A stretch of DNA of 64,000 nucleotides from JADJYF01 sp965278995 (lineage in GTDB: Bacteria; Pseudomonadota; Gammaproteobacteria; Ga0077536): NCBI GenBank assembly GCA_965278995.1, contig OZ257136.1, forward strand, positions 558,001 to 622,000, read 5' to 3'. Every line of letters starts with the position of its first letter. Position 1 is the first letter of the stretch. Below are positions 49,375 to 58,221 of this stretch, in pieces. Below the pieces are notes generated by a model. The model worked only from the letters and a program-made list of their open reading frames with translations. It did not search any database and was not told the origin of the DNA. Made by a program: the position numbers and the translations under genes.

Positions 49375-52356
49375 ATGGTCGCCGCACTGGGACCGGCCAG
49401 CGTGCGTGAGGGCTTGCTGGGGACAGCCGCATTCCAGCGCCAGTCGCTACGCTTCAAACATGCCGATCGCGATGTCAAGGCGATAGGCCTGCCGTTGAAT
49501 CACCCGGCAGTTCAGGAGTCCCTGGTGGCTCCTGTTGCGTCACTTGCTCATGTCTATGGATGGATCTGTCTCAGCGACAAACTTGGCGGTGCCGAATTCA
49601 GTACCGAAGACGAGAAACTGCTGGGGATTCTGACCGCTCAAATTGGGCGCATTTACGAAAATGGACGCCTGTACAGAGAGATTCAGCAGCATGCATCCCT
49701 GCTCGAAATGGAGATCGATCAGCGTAAAATCACGCAACATGCGCTGACTGAAAGTGAGTCACTCTTTCGACAGCTGGCGGAGAATATTCGCGAAGCGTTT
49801 TTTCTGATCGACGCGGAAAGTAAACGAATCGTATACATCAGTCCGGGTTATGAGGAGATCTGGGGTCGGAGCTGCGCAAGCCTGTACGAGGATAATAAAT
49901 CATGGATCAAGGGTATCCATCCGGATGACCTGGAGCGAACGGTAATCAGCTTCAGGGAAGGCCTCTCCGGTGGCAATTTCGAATACGAATATCGAATTGT
50001 TCGCCCAGATGGCAGCGTCCGCTGGGTCAACAATCAAGGCTTTCCAGTGCGTGACGCGACGGGGAAAGTGGTGCGGTATGCCGGCCTCAGCATGGATATT
50101 ACGGAGCGCAAGCGCACTGCCATAGAGCTCCAGGAAAGCGGGCGACGATTCAGCAACTTGTCGGACAACGTTGAAATGATGTCCGTAATGGTAGATATCG
50201 GCGGTCGCATTACCTATGTAAATGACTATCTGCTGAGAGTAACGGGTTGGCGCCGCGAAGAGGTAATGGGCCAGAACTGGTTCGAACGATTCATTCAGGT
50301 TGACCGTCTAAAAACTATCGCGCTATTTGCGAAGTTACTTGTGGACGACCCGACGGCATTGCATATCGAGAACACGATACAGACGCGAACTGGCGAATCG
50401 AGACTGATACGATGGACGAACACGGTTTTGCGATCCAGTGATGGGGAAATCATTGGAACTGCAAGCCTCGGAGACGACATTACCGAGCAAAAAGCAGCAA
50501 GCGACAGGATAACCCATCTGAATCGGGTTCATGCAATTCTGAGCGGCATCAACGGCTTGATAGTGCGCGTGCGGGACCGGCAGCAATTGTTCACCGAGGC
50601 GTGTCGAATCGCTGTACGGAAGGGTGGCTTTCCAATGGTGTGGGTAGGCATTGTGGACCCCGCAAGCGGCCATCTCGTGCCGGTTGCATCAGAAGGTCTC
50701 GATAGCGAATTGTTGGCCGGCATCAATAAATTTTACGGGTCGGCAGCCGGAGGGCCGCAGGGCAACTCGATGGCCGTGCAGGCGCTTACCAGAAAGATGC
50801 CGGTGATTTCGAACGATTCAATCAACGATCCTCGGGTTGTGTTCGCCGCGAAGCACAGGGACGCGGGCGTCAGGTCTGTAGCGGTTTTGCCTTTGGTGAT
50901 AGACGAGACGGCAGTAGGCGTAGTGGCGCTCTATGCAGGAGAAGTCAATTTCTTCCAGGAGGAGGAATTACTGCTGCTGTTCGAGCTCGTCGCCGATGTC
51001 GCTTTTGCTATTGATTATATCGACAAGCAGGAGCGCTTGAATTATCTCGCTTATAACGACGTGCTTACGGGTCTCGCCAATCAGAGCTTTTTCCATAACC
51101 GACTCGTCAGTAGTCTGCACGCACGCAATGGGGAAATCCCGCAGATTGCGGTAGTGATGCTTGATATTGAACGCTTCCGGCAAATCAATGTGACATTCGG
51201 ACGGGCCAGTGGTGATGAGCTACTTCGGGATATCGGCGGTCGGCTGATTATGGCGAACCAAAGCGTGGCGAGAATCGGTGCTGATATGTTCGGATTGATA
51301 TTACGAGGTACACAGACAGCGTCAGATATCAATCGAATGTTAGAGGGAATCATCTCTACTTGCTTCTCCGCACTCTTTCAATTGGGCGGGGAAAACGTGC
51401 GTGTCGCCTGCCGTGCCGGTGTGGCAGTATTTCCCGTTGATGGCCTCGATGCAGACGCTCTGCTCAGGAACGCCGAAGCCGCTCTGCGTCGCAGTAAAGG
51501 GTCCAGCGAGCGTATTGTTTTCTACACGGCAGAAATGAACGCGCGTGTAGCGGAAACGCTGGCGATCGAGACGCGCTTGCGGCGTGCTGTGGAGCAGCGC
51601 GAGTTCGTTTTGCACTATCAACCAAAAATTGCGCTTTCCAGTGGGGAAATTGTCGGCCTTGAAGCGTTGATACGCTGGAACGACCCCGAACACGGTTTAG
51701 TAGCACCGAACAAATTCATTCCGGTGCTTGAAGAAACAGGGATGATAGTCGAAGCGGGTCGCTGGGTAGTTGAACAAGCGTTCGTTGATTTGCGTAGATG
51801 GTCGGCGCGTGGTATCGATGTTCCGAGAGTGGCGGTCAACGTTTCGGCGATCCAGTTGCACCGGAAGGACTTTGTCGAAACCATGGTGGAGGAGATACGC
51901 AGGGGCGGCGATATGCCGGATTGGTTGGAACTGGAAGTCACAGAAAGCATTGTCATGAGCGATGTTGATGCCTGTACGCGCAAGCTTTCCATACTGCGTG
52001 GAATGGGGGTCAGCATCGCAATCGACGATTTCGGGACTGGCTATTCGTCCCTGAGCTACCTGGGAAGACTTCCATTGGATTCGCTCAAGATAGACCGTTC
52101 CTTTATTTCCGGATTAACAAACAGCAGTGAATCGAGCACCATCGTTTCCACCATCATCGCTCTGGCACACGGATTAAAGCTTAAAGCAATTGCTGAAGGG
52201 GTGGAAACGGAAGAGCAGGCGAGCGCGCTTGCAAATCTCCATTGCGATCAGGTTCAGGGTTATTTGTACTCGAGGCCGATTCCTGTTGAGGCGATGGAGA
52301 CATTTCTGCTGGCGGGCTCCAGCGGCACAATCATGCCGCCCCATTCGAAGAATTAA
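49375..52356 (+). pseudogene. 3' fragment of the split gene: GAF end, PAS, PAS, GAF, degenerate GGDEF, EAL
   Basis: 993 open codons after the IS. It begins with the rest of the first GAF domain (SLAHVYGWICLSDKLGGAEF), then two PAS/PAC units (about 120-245 and 250-375) and a second GAF domain (about 385-545). A GGDEF domain follows with motif ARIGADMFGLIL (GADMF, degenerate, about residue 636). The EAL domain keeps LEALIRWNDPEHG, ELEVTESIVMSD, AIDDFGTGYSSLSYL, LKIDRSFISG, AIAEGVETEEQ and QGYLYSRP. ATG 49375 has no clear ribosome site, because IS DNA lies upstream. If expressed, it would be a phosphodiesterase without receiver control; otherwise it is silent. Confidence 0.88.
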
Positions 52357-52375
52357 AGCGTTCGGCCGATCGTTT

Positions 52376-53269
52376 CTATTTCAGGTGCTCAATAAACCAG
52401 TCTCGCGCAGCTGTACTGCTTTCTGCAAAGTATTCTACGTATGCCAGGTAGTGGTCGCCGGGCAGTAGAACCAGTTTCTTAGGTGGCAGCGCCGCCTCGA
52501 ATGCGCGAAGAGCGATATCGGTCGGCGTTATGCGATCTTCGGTCGCTACAATCATCAGCAGGGGCGCCGGGCTGACCCGCGGCATATATGGCATTGCGTC
52601 ATACTCCAGGCGCAGATCGAGCGACTGCACGGTGACGAGATTGGGCCAGTTCAATTGTCGGGACTCGACAAAACGATTGAAATATCGATAGCTCATGCGA
52701 GAGGTCGCATCGACCGGTTTTTTGGGATCATCGGTACACACGGTCACTGTCGACGCCGCCGCGCCACTGGCGAGAGCACGCCGGTCTGAGTCGACCATCT
52801 GGTAGAACGCCCGGCGGTTTTCCAGCGCCGTCGTCTGCAGAAAAGTCTCGTGGCCACTGATGTAAGGCACCTGACTGACAACACATTTCACCCGCTTGTC
52901 GAGCGCTGCCGCGATCAGCACGAGTCCTCCGGTATAGCTGGTGCCCCACAGGGCGATTCGCTCGGCATCCACCTCGGGTCGAGACTGCACGTAAGTGATA
53001 GCGTCGCGGTAATCGCGCATCTGCGCGACCGGATCGATTTCGTTGCGGGGTAATCCGTCGCTCGCGCCGATATTGCGGTTGTCGTAGACGAGTGCGGCGA
53101 TGCCAGCAGCGGCAAAAGTATCGGCGTAGTCGTCGAGACCCATCTCCTTCAGCGCAGTGAATCCGTGAGCCATTACGACGGCTGGGAACGGTCCTTCACC
53201 TTGAGTCGGTAGATAGAGCCAGCCCCGCAGGGTGACACCGCGCGCGTCGAAGGCTATGTCGATTCTCAT
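52376..53269 (-). CDS. Alpha/beta-hydrolase (dienelactone hydrolase/peptidase S15-like)
   Basis: 297 residues. GVTLRGWLYLPTQGEGPFPA and VVMAHGFTALKEMGLDDYAD form the front of the fold, and FAAAGIAALVYDNRNIGASD gives the oxyanion side. The nucleophile elbow is IALWGTSYTGGLVLI, the acid lies in LLMIVATEDRITPTDIALRA and the His in LLPGDHYLAYVEYF. The pattern is close to the DLH/acetyl-xylan-esterase-like hydrolases of secondary metabolism (polyketide transferase-like). It overlaps the CmcJ/NvfI gene by 4 bp (ATGA), and the three minus-strand genes here form one operon. Substrate not known. Confidence 0.9.
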   Translation of the reverse strand: MRIDIAFDARGVTLRGWLYLPTQGEGPFPAVVMAHGFTALKEMGLDDYADTFAAAGIAALVYDNRNIGASDGLPRNEIDPVAQMRDYRDAITYVQSRPEVDAERIALWGTSYTGGLVLIAAALDKRVKCVVSQVPYISGHETFLQTTALENRRAFYQMVDSDRRALASGAAASTVTVCTDDPKKPVDATSRMSYRYFNRFVESRQLNWPNLVTVQSLDLRLEYDAMPYMPRVSPAPLLMIVATEDRITPTDIALRAFEAALPPKKLVLLPGDHYLAYVEYFAESSTAARDWFIEHLK

Positions 53270-54147
53270 CTGGCTTTCTCCGGCTCGTGGTCGATCAGCA
53301 GCGCCCGAACTTCGATACTTTCACGTGGAATGAACTCTGGCGGTCGATCCGGATGGGTGAACCCCGTGTGTGGTGTCGCGCGCGCTACCCCTGTCGCTTT
53401 GGAATCGTAACCTTTGAAAATGAAGATCTCATCGGCTTGCATGTTTGACGCATAGAACCAACGGTGCGTAGCATTGTGCCGAACCGACAGAATTTCACCG
53501 GTCAGACGGGGTGTTCCAGCAGCGGTCTCGTCGTAGTGCTCTATCGGAGTTGCCACGAGATCGGCGGCTGCCACGCTGCCGGCGTGACACATGGCGAGCG
53601 GGATATCGACGACAGGGCCGTGCAATGGTCGCCAGACATTCACCAGCGCAGTCCGGGTCGGCGTTGGACCGGTGTACTTCGAAGCCTGCAGTATCTCCAG
53701 GCAGCGACGAGATCCTGACGCCAGGCTGTAGTCGCCATGCACCATGTCCACCGGGGCGCGGACGCCAGGCCGCTTGGCCGCTGCAGCATTCGCACTTCGC
53801 ACATTGTGATCAAATACGACTACCGCACTGGCACCGGTCAGCGCGGCGAGAACAGCTTCAATTTCCGGGTAGTAGTCAGCCCTGATTCGGTCGTCGTCCA
53901 GATAGGCTGAGAATGCAGTGGCGTGCTCTCGCAGGACAAAGCCATCCGTATCGAGGCGGAGCCTGGCGGCCAGCGGGCGGCAGTCGGCGATCCGGCAGGA
54001 GTGATAGGTCTTCTGCGGACTCTCCGGCTCGCGACTGCTGGCAAGTGGCCACACGCGATAACGGGTCGCACCCGCATCGTCGGCAAGATACGCCAGTGGC
54101 GCCTCGATGTCGGACCGGCTTCGAGTTAACGACGTTGTGATACTCAT
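53266..54147 (-). CDS. CmcJ/NvfI-family oxidoreductase
   Basis: 293 residues. Family traits are YHSCRIADCRPLAARLRLDT, GFVLREHATAFSAYLDDDRI, a putative metal-site PVDMVHGDYS, ALVNVWRPLHGPVVDIPLAM, the segment LSVRHNATHRWFYASNMQAD, EIFIFKGYDSK and the end TPHTGFTHP ... PRESIEVRALL. This group includes the cephamycin accessory protein CmcJ and the fungal enzymes NvfI and AsaB, thought to be non-haem-iron oxygenases or methylation/hydroxylation partners. The bacterial members are mostly uncharacterised. Stop and start overlap both neighbours by 4 bp, so translation is coupled. Confidence 0.85.
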   Translation of the reverse strand: MSITTSLTRSRSDIEAPLAYLADDAGATRYRVWPLASSREPESPQKTYHSCRIADCRPLAARLRLDTDGFVLREHATAFSAYLDDDRIRADYYPEIEAVLAALTGASAVVVFDHNVRSANAAAAKRPGVRAPVDMVHGDYSLASGSRRCLEILQASKYTGPTPTRTALVNVWRPLHGPVVDIPLAMCHAGSVAAADLVATPIEHYDETAAGTPRLTGEILSVRHNATHRWFYASNMQADEIFIFKGYDSKATGVARATPHTGFTHPDRPPEFIPRESIEVRALLIDHEPEKAR

Positions 54148-54578
54148 ACGCCAAAAGTTCCGTCAGGATAGTTGTCGAAACAGGCGATTCCGCTCGGCAG
54201 TTTCAGCCAGGGTTGACCGCTGGTGCACCAGACGCTGAAGGTGGGTTGCAACGTCGACTTGTCGTCGAGCGTGCCGCCCATCATCGAGCGAATATCGGGG
54301 TACCTATCCAGTGTGATGGAAATTGCCGAACCGCAGGTCGCGCAAAAGTGGCGTCGCAACGGCAATTCCCCGGGCAACGTCATCTCGTAAGTCGACAGCG
54401 GCCCGTTGATCGTGACTTTGTCCATGGGAAAGACCACGCCGATCAGGAATGCCGAGCCCGACTGCCGCTGACATCGCTCACATTGGCACAATCCCACACT
54501 CGACGGCGAGCCTTCGAATCGATAGCGAACGGCGCCGCACACACATCCGCCCGTACCACCACCATATTTGTCGAGCAT
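54144..54578 (-). CDS. GFA family protein (Gfa/CENP-V zinc fold)
   Basis: 144 residues. The zinc-binding pattern of the glutathione-dependent formaldehyde-activating family is complete: TGGCVCGAVRYRFEGSP, LCQCERCQRQSGSAFLIGV and LRRHFCATCGSAISIT. Most members are not true Gfa but bind zinc and act on small adducts or in detoxification. It is the first gene of the three-gene minus-strand operon (its stop overlaps the CmcJ/NvfI start). The operon is divergent from a LysR regulator 101 bp away, which probably controls it. Confidence 0.9.
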   Translation of the reverse strand: MLDKYGGGTGGCVCGAVRYRFEGSPSSVGLCQCERCQRQSGSAFLIGVVFPMDKVTINGPLSTYEMTLPGELPLRRHFCATCGSAISITLDRYPDIRSMMGGTLDDKSTLQPTFSVWCTSGQPWLKLPSGIACFDNYPDGTFGV

Positions 54579-54679
54579 GTTCGTTCTCCGCGTTCCTCAC
54601 GAGTCGCACAATACGCCCTGTCGAGATGGACTTGAAAGACATATTTCCTTGATGATGTGTAAAGCGGAGCTTAACAATC

Positions 54680-55573
54680 ATGGATACGAAATTGTTCGAT
54701 GGCCTGTCAGTGTTTCTCGCCGTAGCGGAGCATCGAAGTTTCAGCAAGGCAGCGCGGGCGCTCGACATCAGCACGGCGGCGGTGAGTCAGAAGATCCGCA
54801 AACTCGAGCAGCGTCTGGGGCTGCCGCTTTTTCAACGGACGAGCCGGCAGGTTGGCTTTACTGAAGCTGGCAAGGCGTTTCATTGCGGTCTGGGTCCGGC
54901 AGCGAGTCAGATTGCAGATGCCATCGAAGGGCTGAACACATTCCGGCAGATGCCGGTCGGGCACTTGCGTCTAACCGCGCCGCGCATCGCAATGCCCCTG
55001 GTCGTCGAACCAATCCTTGCGCAGTTTCGCCATAGTTACCCTGATATCTCGGTCGAAGTCAAAGTGGAGGACGCTGCCGTTGCACTGGAATCGCACGGGC
55101 TCGATGCCGGTATTCGATTCGGCGGTAGCGTCGAGGTCGACATGGTCGCCATACGCCTGACACGCGATGTGATGTGGCGAGTGTACGGCGCGCCGACCTA
55201 TCTGGATTCGCGCGGCAGACCATCCAAACCGCAAGATCTGGCGGGTCATGAGTGCATCCAATACCGGTTTCCGACTTCGGGAGCGCTGCAAAGCTGGGAG
55301 TTCGATCACGGCAAGCGCGTGATCCGTGCCGATGTTCTCGGCAGGATAATCACCAGCGATAGTCTCTCGTTGTTATCGCTGGCTCAGCGCGGATTGGGTC
55401 TGATCTATTCCGCGGATCTGGTGGCTGCGGAGGAGGTGGCGATGGGACGCCTCGCAGTGGTGCTAAGCCGCTATGCCAGGCGGACGCCAGGCTTGTTTCT
55501 TTATTTCCCGAAACGGATGCAATCGCAGACCAAACTCCGCGCATTCATCGACACCGCCATACAGTTTCGTTGA
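54680..55573 (+). CDS. LysR-family transcriptional regulator
   Basis: 297 residues. The winged helix-turn-helix (residues 1-62) is standard: LSVFLAVAEHRSFSKAARAL, DISTAAVSQKIRKLEQRLGL, PLFQRTSRQVGFTEAG. The effector domain (about 90-290) includes VGHLRLTAPRIAMPLVVEPI and the LysR substrate-binding patterns of the GcvA/PtxR type. The GFA operon starts 101 bp away in the opposite direction, so a shared LysR box in 54579-54679 is likely. The effector is not known, but the neighbours suggest an organic xenobiotic or intermediate. Confidence 0.93.
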   Translation: MDTKLFDGLSVFLAVAEHRSFSKAARALDISTAAVSQKIRKLEQRLGLPLFQRTSRQVGFTEAGKAFHCGLGPAASQIADAIEGLNTFRQMPVGHLRLTAPRIAMPLVVEPILAQFRHSYPDISVEVKVEDAAVALESHGLDAGIRFGGSVEVDMVAIRLTRDVMWRVYGAPTYLDSRGRPSKPQDLAGHECIQYRFPTSGALQSWEFDHGKRVIRADVLGRIITSDSLSLLSLAQRGLGLIYSADLVAAEEVAMGRLAVVLSRYARRTPGLFLYFPKRMQSQTKLRAFIDTAIQFR

Positions 55574-55655
55574 AGTCGTTCGCAATCTTTGACCAGTTTC
55601 TCCACTGCCTGATTGGTTGACAGACAACAGCAGACTCGTCTACGGTTAAACGTAT

Positions 55656-55676
55656 ATGATGACCATCATGTATAAA
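55656..55676. promoter_or_regulatory. Inverted repeat with overlapping -10 ahead of the SDR genes
   Basis: ATGATG-AC-CATCAT (55656-55669) is a perfect 14-bp palindrome with two-base spacer, extended imperfectly by flanking TAT/GTATA. TATAAA (55671-55676) next to it is a good -10 candidate. It could be the operator for the TetR gene at 56711 controlling the SDR genes. Confidence 0.5.
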
Positions 55677-55687
55677 GCAGAAGCATC

Positions 55688-55844
55688 ATGGGCGAACCTG
55701 TCGCGTTGATCACCGGCATTGGCCCTGGAACTGGTGCACTGCACGACGCTTATGTCGTGATCGACGCGGTCATTGACGTTCCCTGAACCCGGAAGCGCTT
55801 GTCGAAAGTACAACGTCGAAGTGCGTCCCTTTCGAGAAACCTGG
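55688..55844 (+). pseudogene. SDR remnant reduced to its N- and C-terminal ends
   Basis: From the ATG at 55688 the frame reads MGEPVALITGIGPGTGA, the Rossmann glycine motif of this atypical SDR group, and stops at 55786. From 55785 in another frame, it reads KYNVEVRPFRETW, which matches the C-terminal end of the intact SDR downstream (AEIVLRPWVEKW). The roughly 200 central residues are missing. It is the remains of a second SDR gene next to the one at 55879. Confidence 0.65.
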
Positions 55845-55878
55845 TCAGAACCTCATGGTATTCAATGGAGATTGCTCA

Positions 55879-56655
55879 ATGACACAGACGATTAAATCAT
55901 CATCGCGGCACACATCCGTCGCCCTCATTGTCGGGGGTGGCCCTGGTATCAGTGCCAGTTGCGCACGCCTGTTTTCCGCCAAAGGGCTTCAGGTTGCCGT
56001 GGCGGCACGAGATCCGGACAAGCCGGTGATGCAGACGCTTGAAAAAGATTTCGGAGTACGCCGTTTCGCCTGCAATGCGACAGATCCCGTCGCAGTCGCC
56101 GCCTTGTTCGAGGCGGTCAGCAGCGAAATCGGTGTCCCGCGCCTGGTAGTGCACAATATTGATGGCCGATCGCTCGAGATCCTGCGCAAACCTATCACGG
56201 ACGCGGATCCTGCCCTGGTTCAGGAGGTACTGATTAATTCATCGTTCAGCGCATTCCTGGTCGGCCAACAAGCGGCCAGAATCTTATTGAACGCTCCACT
56301 CGATGATCGCGGCGGGCGCGGCACAATCATCTTCACGAATGCGAGTGCTGCGCTGAAGGGATATCCGCAGAGCGCCGCTTTTGCCATGGCCTGTCATGCG
56401 AAAGCTGGTCTGACGCAAAGCATGGCCCGCGAACTGATGCCTCAGGGCATACATGTTGCGCACGTACCCATCGACGGCGCGGTCGGCTGGGTGCGAGACG
56501 ATGGTAGCCGCCAGCATCGCCTCGCGGGATCGGACAATAACGATAACTTGCTGCATCCAGACCACATTGCAGAGACCTATTGGATGCTCCATCAACAGCA
56601 TCGATCGACATGGTCCGCCGAGATAGTGCTGCGGCCATGGGTCGAGAAGTGGTAA
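55879..56655 (+). CDS. SDR-family oxidoreductase with altered catalytic residues
   Basis: 258 residues from the ATG at 55879 (SD GGAG, 8 bp away). The Rossmann start is VALIVGGGPGISASCARLF, followed by LQVAVAARDPDK, the LINSSFSAFLVGQQAARILL helix and GTIIFTNASAALKGYPQSAA. At the active site the usual YxxxK becomes AAFAMACHAKAGL: Phe for Tyr, and Cys where related proteins with AAFAAAKFALRGL have Lys. It resembles the atypical SDR group found near acyl-CoA and steroid catabolism genes. It probably binds NAD(P) but its reductase activity is doubtful. A TetR gene 55 bp downstream is on the same strand. Confidence 0.85.
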   Translation: MTQTIKSSSRHTSVALIVGGGPGISASCARLFSAKGLQVAVAARDPDKPVMQTLEKDFGVRRFACNATDPVAVAALFEAVSSEIGVPRLVVHNIDGRSLEILRKPITDADPALVQEVLINSSFSAFLVGQQAARILLNAPLDDRGGRGTIIFTNASAALKGYPQSAAFAMACHAKAGLTQSMARELMPQGIHVAHVPIDGAVGWVRDDGSRQHRLAGSDNNDNLLHPDHIAETYWMLHQQHRSTWSAEIVLRPWVEKW

Positions 56656-56710
56656 ACGACGATTACCGTACTTTCGCGATCATTTTTTATCGGCAGGATT
56701 GGGTGAGTTC

Positions 56711-57283
56711 ATGGCTCGTTCGCAGGCGGAGAAGGCTGAAAGCCACGAGAAGATAGTGAAAGTGGCGGGAGCACAGTTTCGAGAAAAGGGTTTTTGGGGA
56801 ATTGGTGTCGCTGACTTGATGTCTGCGGCTGGATTGACCCATGGCGGTTTCTATGGCCATTTCAAATCGCGCGGACATCTCCTTGAAGAGACGTTACAGC
56901 GGGTGTTCGAGGACAGCGAGAAAATCAAAGATGCAACTGCCCGCACCGGTCGAACCGGATTAATGGATTACGTAGACTGGTATCTCTCGCCAGCGCATCG
57001 TGACAGGCCAGGAATGGGATGCCCCATAGCCGCGCTCGCAGCCGACGTCCGTCATGAAGGCAAGCGTGCGCGCGGTATCTTTTCTTCAGGGTTAAATCGA
57101 TATTTCCAGTGGGTTGGTCGGCTTGTTGGAGGGCGGGAAAAAGCTGTCCGGGCCAAGGCCGCCTATTTAACGAGCACCATGGTTGGCGCGATGGTACTTT
57201 CCCGCGCCGTCGCCGATCGTGAATTAGCGGACCAAATCCTCGAGGACGTCCGGTGCGAGATCCGCACCTACCTGAAGTTGTAG
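56711..57283 (+). CDS. TetR-family transcriptional regulator
   Basis: 190 residues from the ATG at 56711. The N-terminal helix-turn-helix is SHEKIVKVAGAQFREKGFWG, IGVADLMSAAGLTHGGFYGH, FKSRGHLLEE, typical of the TetR group with HGGFYxHF motif (NemR/AcuR/FmnR-like). The C-terminal half (YVDWYLSPAHRDRPGMGCPI, AALAADVRHEG) is the TetR_C regulatory domain seen in enzymes-linked regulators responding to electrophiles. It lies downstream of the SDR gene in the same direction and probably regulates it, possibly through the palindrome at 55656. Confidence 0.92.
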   Translation: MARSQAEKAESHEKIVKVAGAQFREKGFWGIGVADLMSAAGLTHGGFYGHFKSRGHLLEETLQRVFEDSEKIKDATARTGRTGLMDYVDWYLSPAHRDRPGMGCPIAALAADVRHEGKRARGIFSSGLNRYFQWVGRLVGGREKAVRAKAAYLTSTMVGAMVLSRAVADRELADQILEDVRCEIRTYLKL

Positions 57284-57320
57284 GGGTATGACGGAAGGTT
57301 TGGTGGTTTACTGCTGCTGA

Positions 57321-58034
57321 TCATGGCACTTCGAGCTGCCGTAACACTGCTCTCGCCGTGTGCTCGATGTGCGCACACAGTAAACGCGCAGCGCGAGCAC
57401 CGTCGCGCGCCAGCGCGGCTGCAGCGATTTCCTGGTGCTCGCTCAATACATCACGCACCGGTGTTCGCTCGCCGACCACGGACAACTGGCGATAGCGCGC
57501 GGTCTGTTCGCGTAACAGCAAAGCGAAACTCGTCAATCGTTGCGAACCGCAACCAGACAGCAGGGCATCGTGAAAGCGGTCATGGGCCTCTTCCCATGAC
57601 GCATCGAGCGTGCCGTCGTCGCCCAGCATGAGCCGCTGCGCCAGTGCGTCGAAACTGAGCGCTACGCGTGCCTCCCAGGCGAGATCACCGCGTAATACGG
57701 CGTCGCGTAATGCGCCGCCTTCGACCAGCTTGCGGGCGCGAGTGATGTCGAGCAGTTCGGTCTTGGACACGGCCGTGACGTGGAAGCCTCGATGATCCTC
57801 GATATCGACCAGGCCTCGCCGCAACAGCCGTGACAGCGCTTCTCGCAGCGGAATGACGCCGGCTCCGTAGTGTGCTGACAGCTCGCGCAGATTGAGCTTC
57901 GAACGTGGCGGCAGCGTGCCGCTGATGATATCGCGGCGGATTGCTTCGGTCAGTTGCGAGGCCTGGGTCGGCGCACCAGCCCGCGCTCCGTTTGACGGTC
58001 TAGCCCGAGGGCGTTGGAGAGTGCGTTTGGGCAT
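57321..58034 (-). CDS. GntR-family regulator (FCD/FadR type)
   Basis: 237 residues. The GntR winged helix (about 25-95) has LTEAIRRDIISGTLPPRSKL, NLRELSAHYGAGVIPLREAL, SRLLRRGLVDIEDHRGFHVT. The FCD effector domain (about 100-230) carries the helical pattern with metal-ligand candidates D and H (EEAHDRFHDALLSGCGSQRL, VLSEHQEIAAAALARDGARA, ARLLCAHIEHT). It is divergent from the MFS-hyuA-hyuB operon and separated by 183 bp, so it most likely represses that operon in the absence of a carboxylate-like inducer. Confidence 0.92.
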   Translation of the reverse strand: MPKRTLQRPRARPSNGARAGAPTQASQLTEAIRRDIISGTLPPRSKLNLRELSAHYGAGVIPLREALSRLLRRGLVDIEDHRGFHVTAVSKTELLDITRARKLVEGGALRDAVLRGDLAWEARVALSFDALAQRLMLGDDGTLDASWEEAHDRFHDALLSGCGSQRLTSFALLLREQTARYRQLSVVGERTPVRDVLSEHQEIAAAALARDGARAARLLCAHIEHTARAVLRQLEVP

Positions 58035-58176
58035 GCTGCAATTCCGCGCGGTTGGCTCGATGGCAAGCGGGTTCCTTCAACGACATTATATATTCCAGAG
58101 TTATTTTGTATATTATCGGGCCAGGTTCGAGCAGCTTCCAGTCGGCTCGCGCAGGACCTGATCAGGGGGAGTGACA
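58035..58176. promoter_or_regulatory. AT-rich divergent promoter region between gntR and the MFS operon
   Basis: The centre (about 58080-58120) is markedly AT-rich for this genome and holds CATTATATATTCC and TTTTGTATATTATC, imperfectly inverted to each other. TATATT at about 58112 is a likely -10 for the plus-strand operon. FCD-type GntR regulators bind short palindromes in such places. The exact operator cannot be fixed by eye. Confidence 0.45.
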
Positions 58177-58221
58177 ATGAACGCAAGAAATCGAATCGTC
58201 GGGGTCGCGCCGCGAGCATGA
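58177..58221 (+). CDS. Possible 14-codon leader ORF coupled to the MFS start
   Basis: ATG at 58177 has a good ribosome site (GGGGGAG, 58166-58172). It encodes MNARNRIVGVAPRA and stops at 58219-58221, overlapping the MFS ATG as ATGA. The MFS start itself has no SD, so the short ORF may deliver ribosomes to it. Alternatively, the region reflects a frame change in the N-terminus of the transporter. No conservation can be judged from one sequence. Confidence 0.35.
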   Translation: MNARNRIVGVAPRA

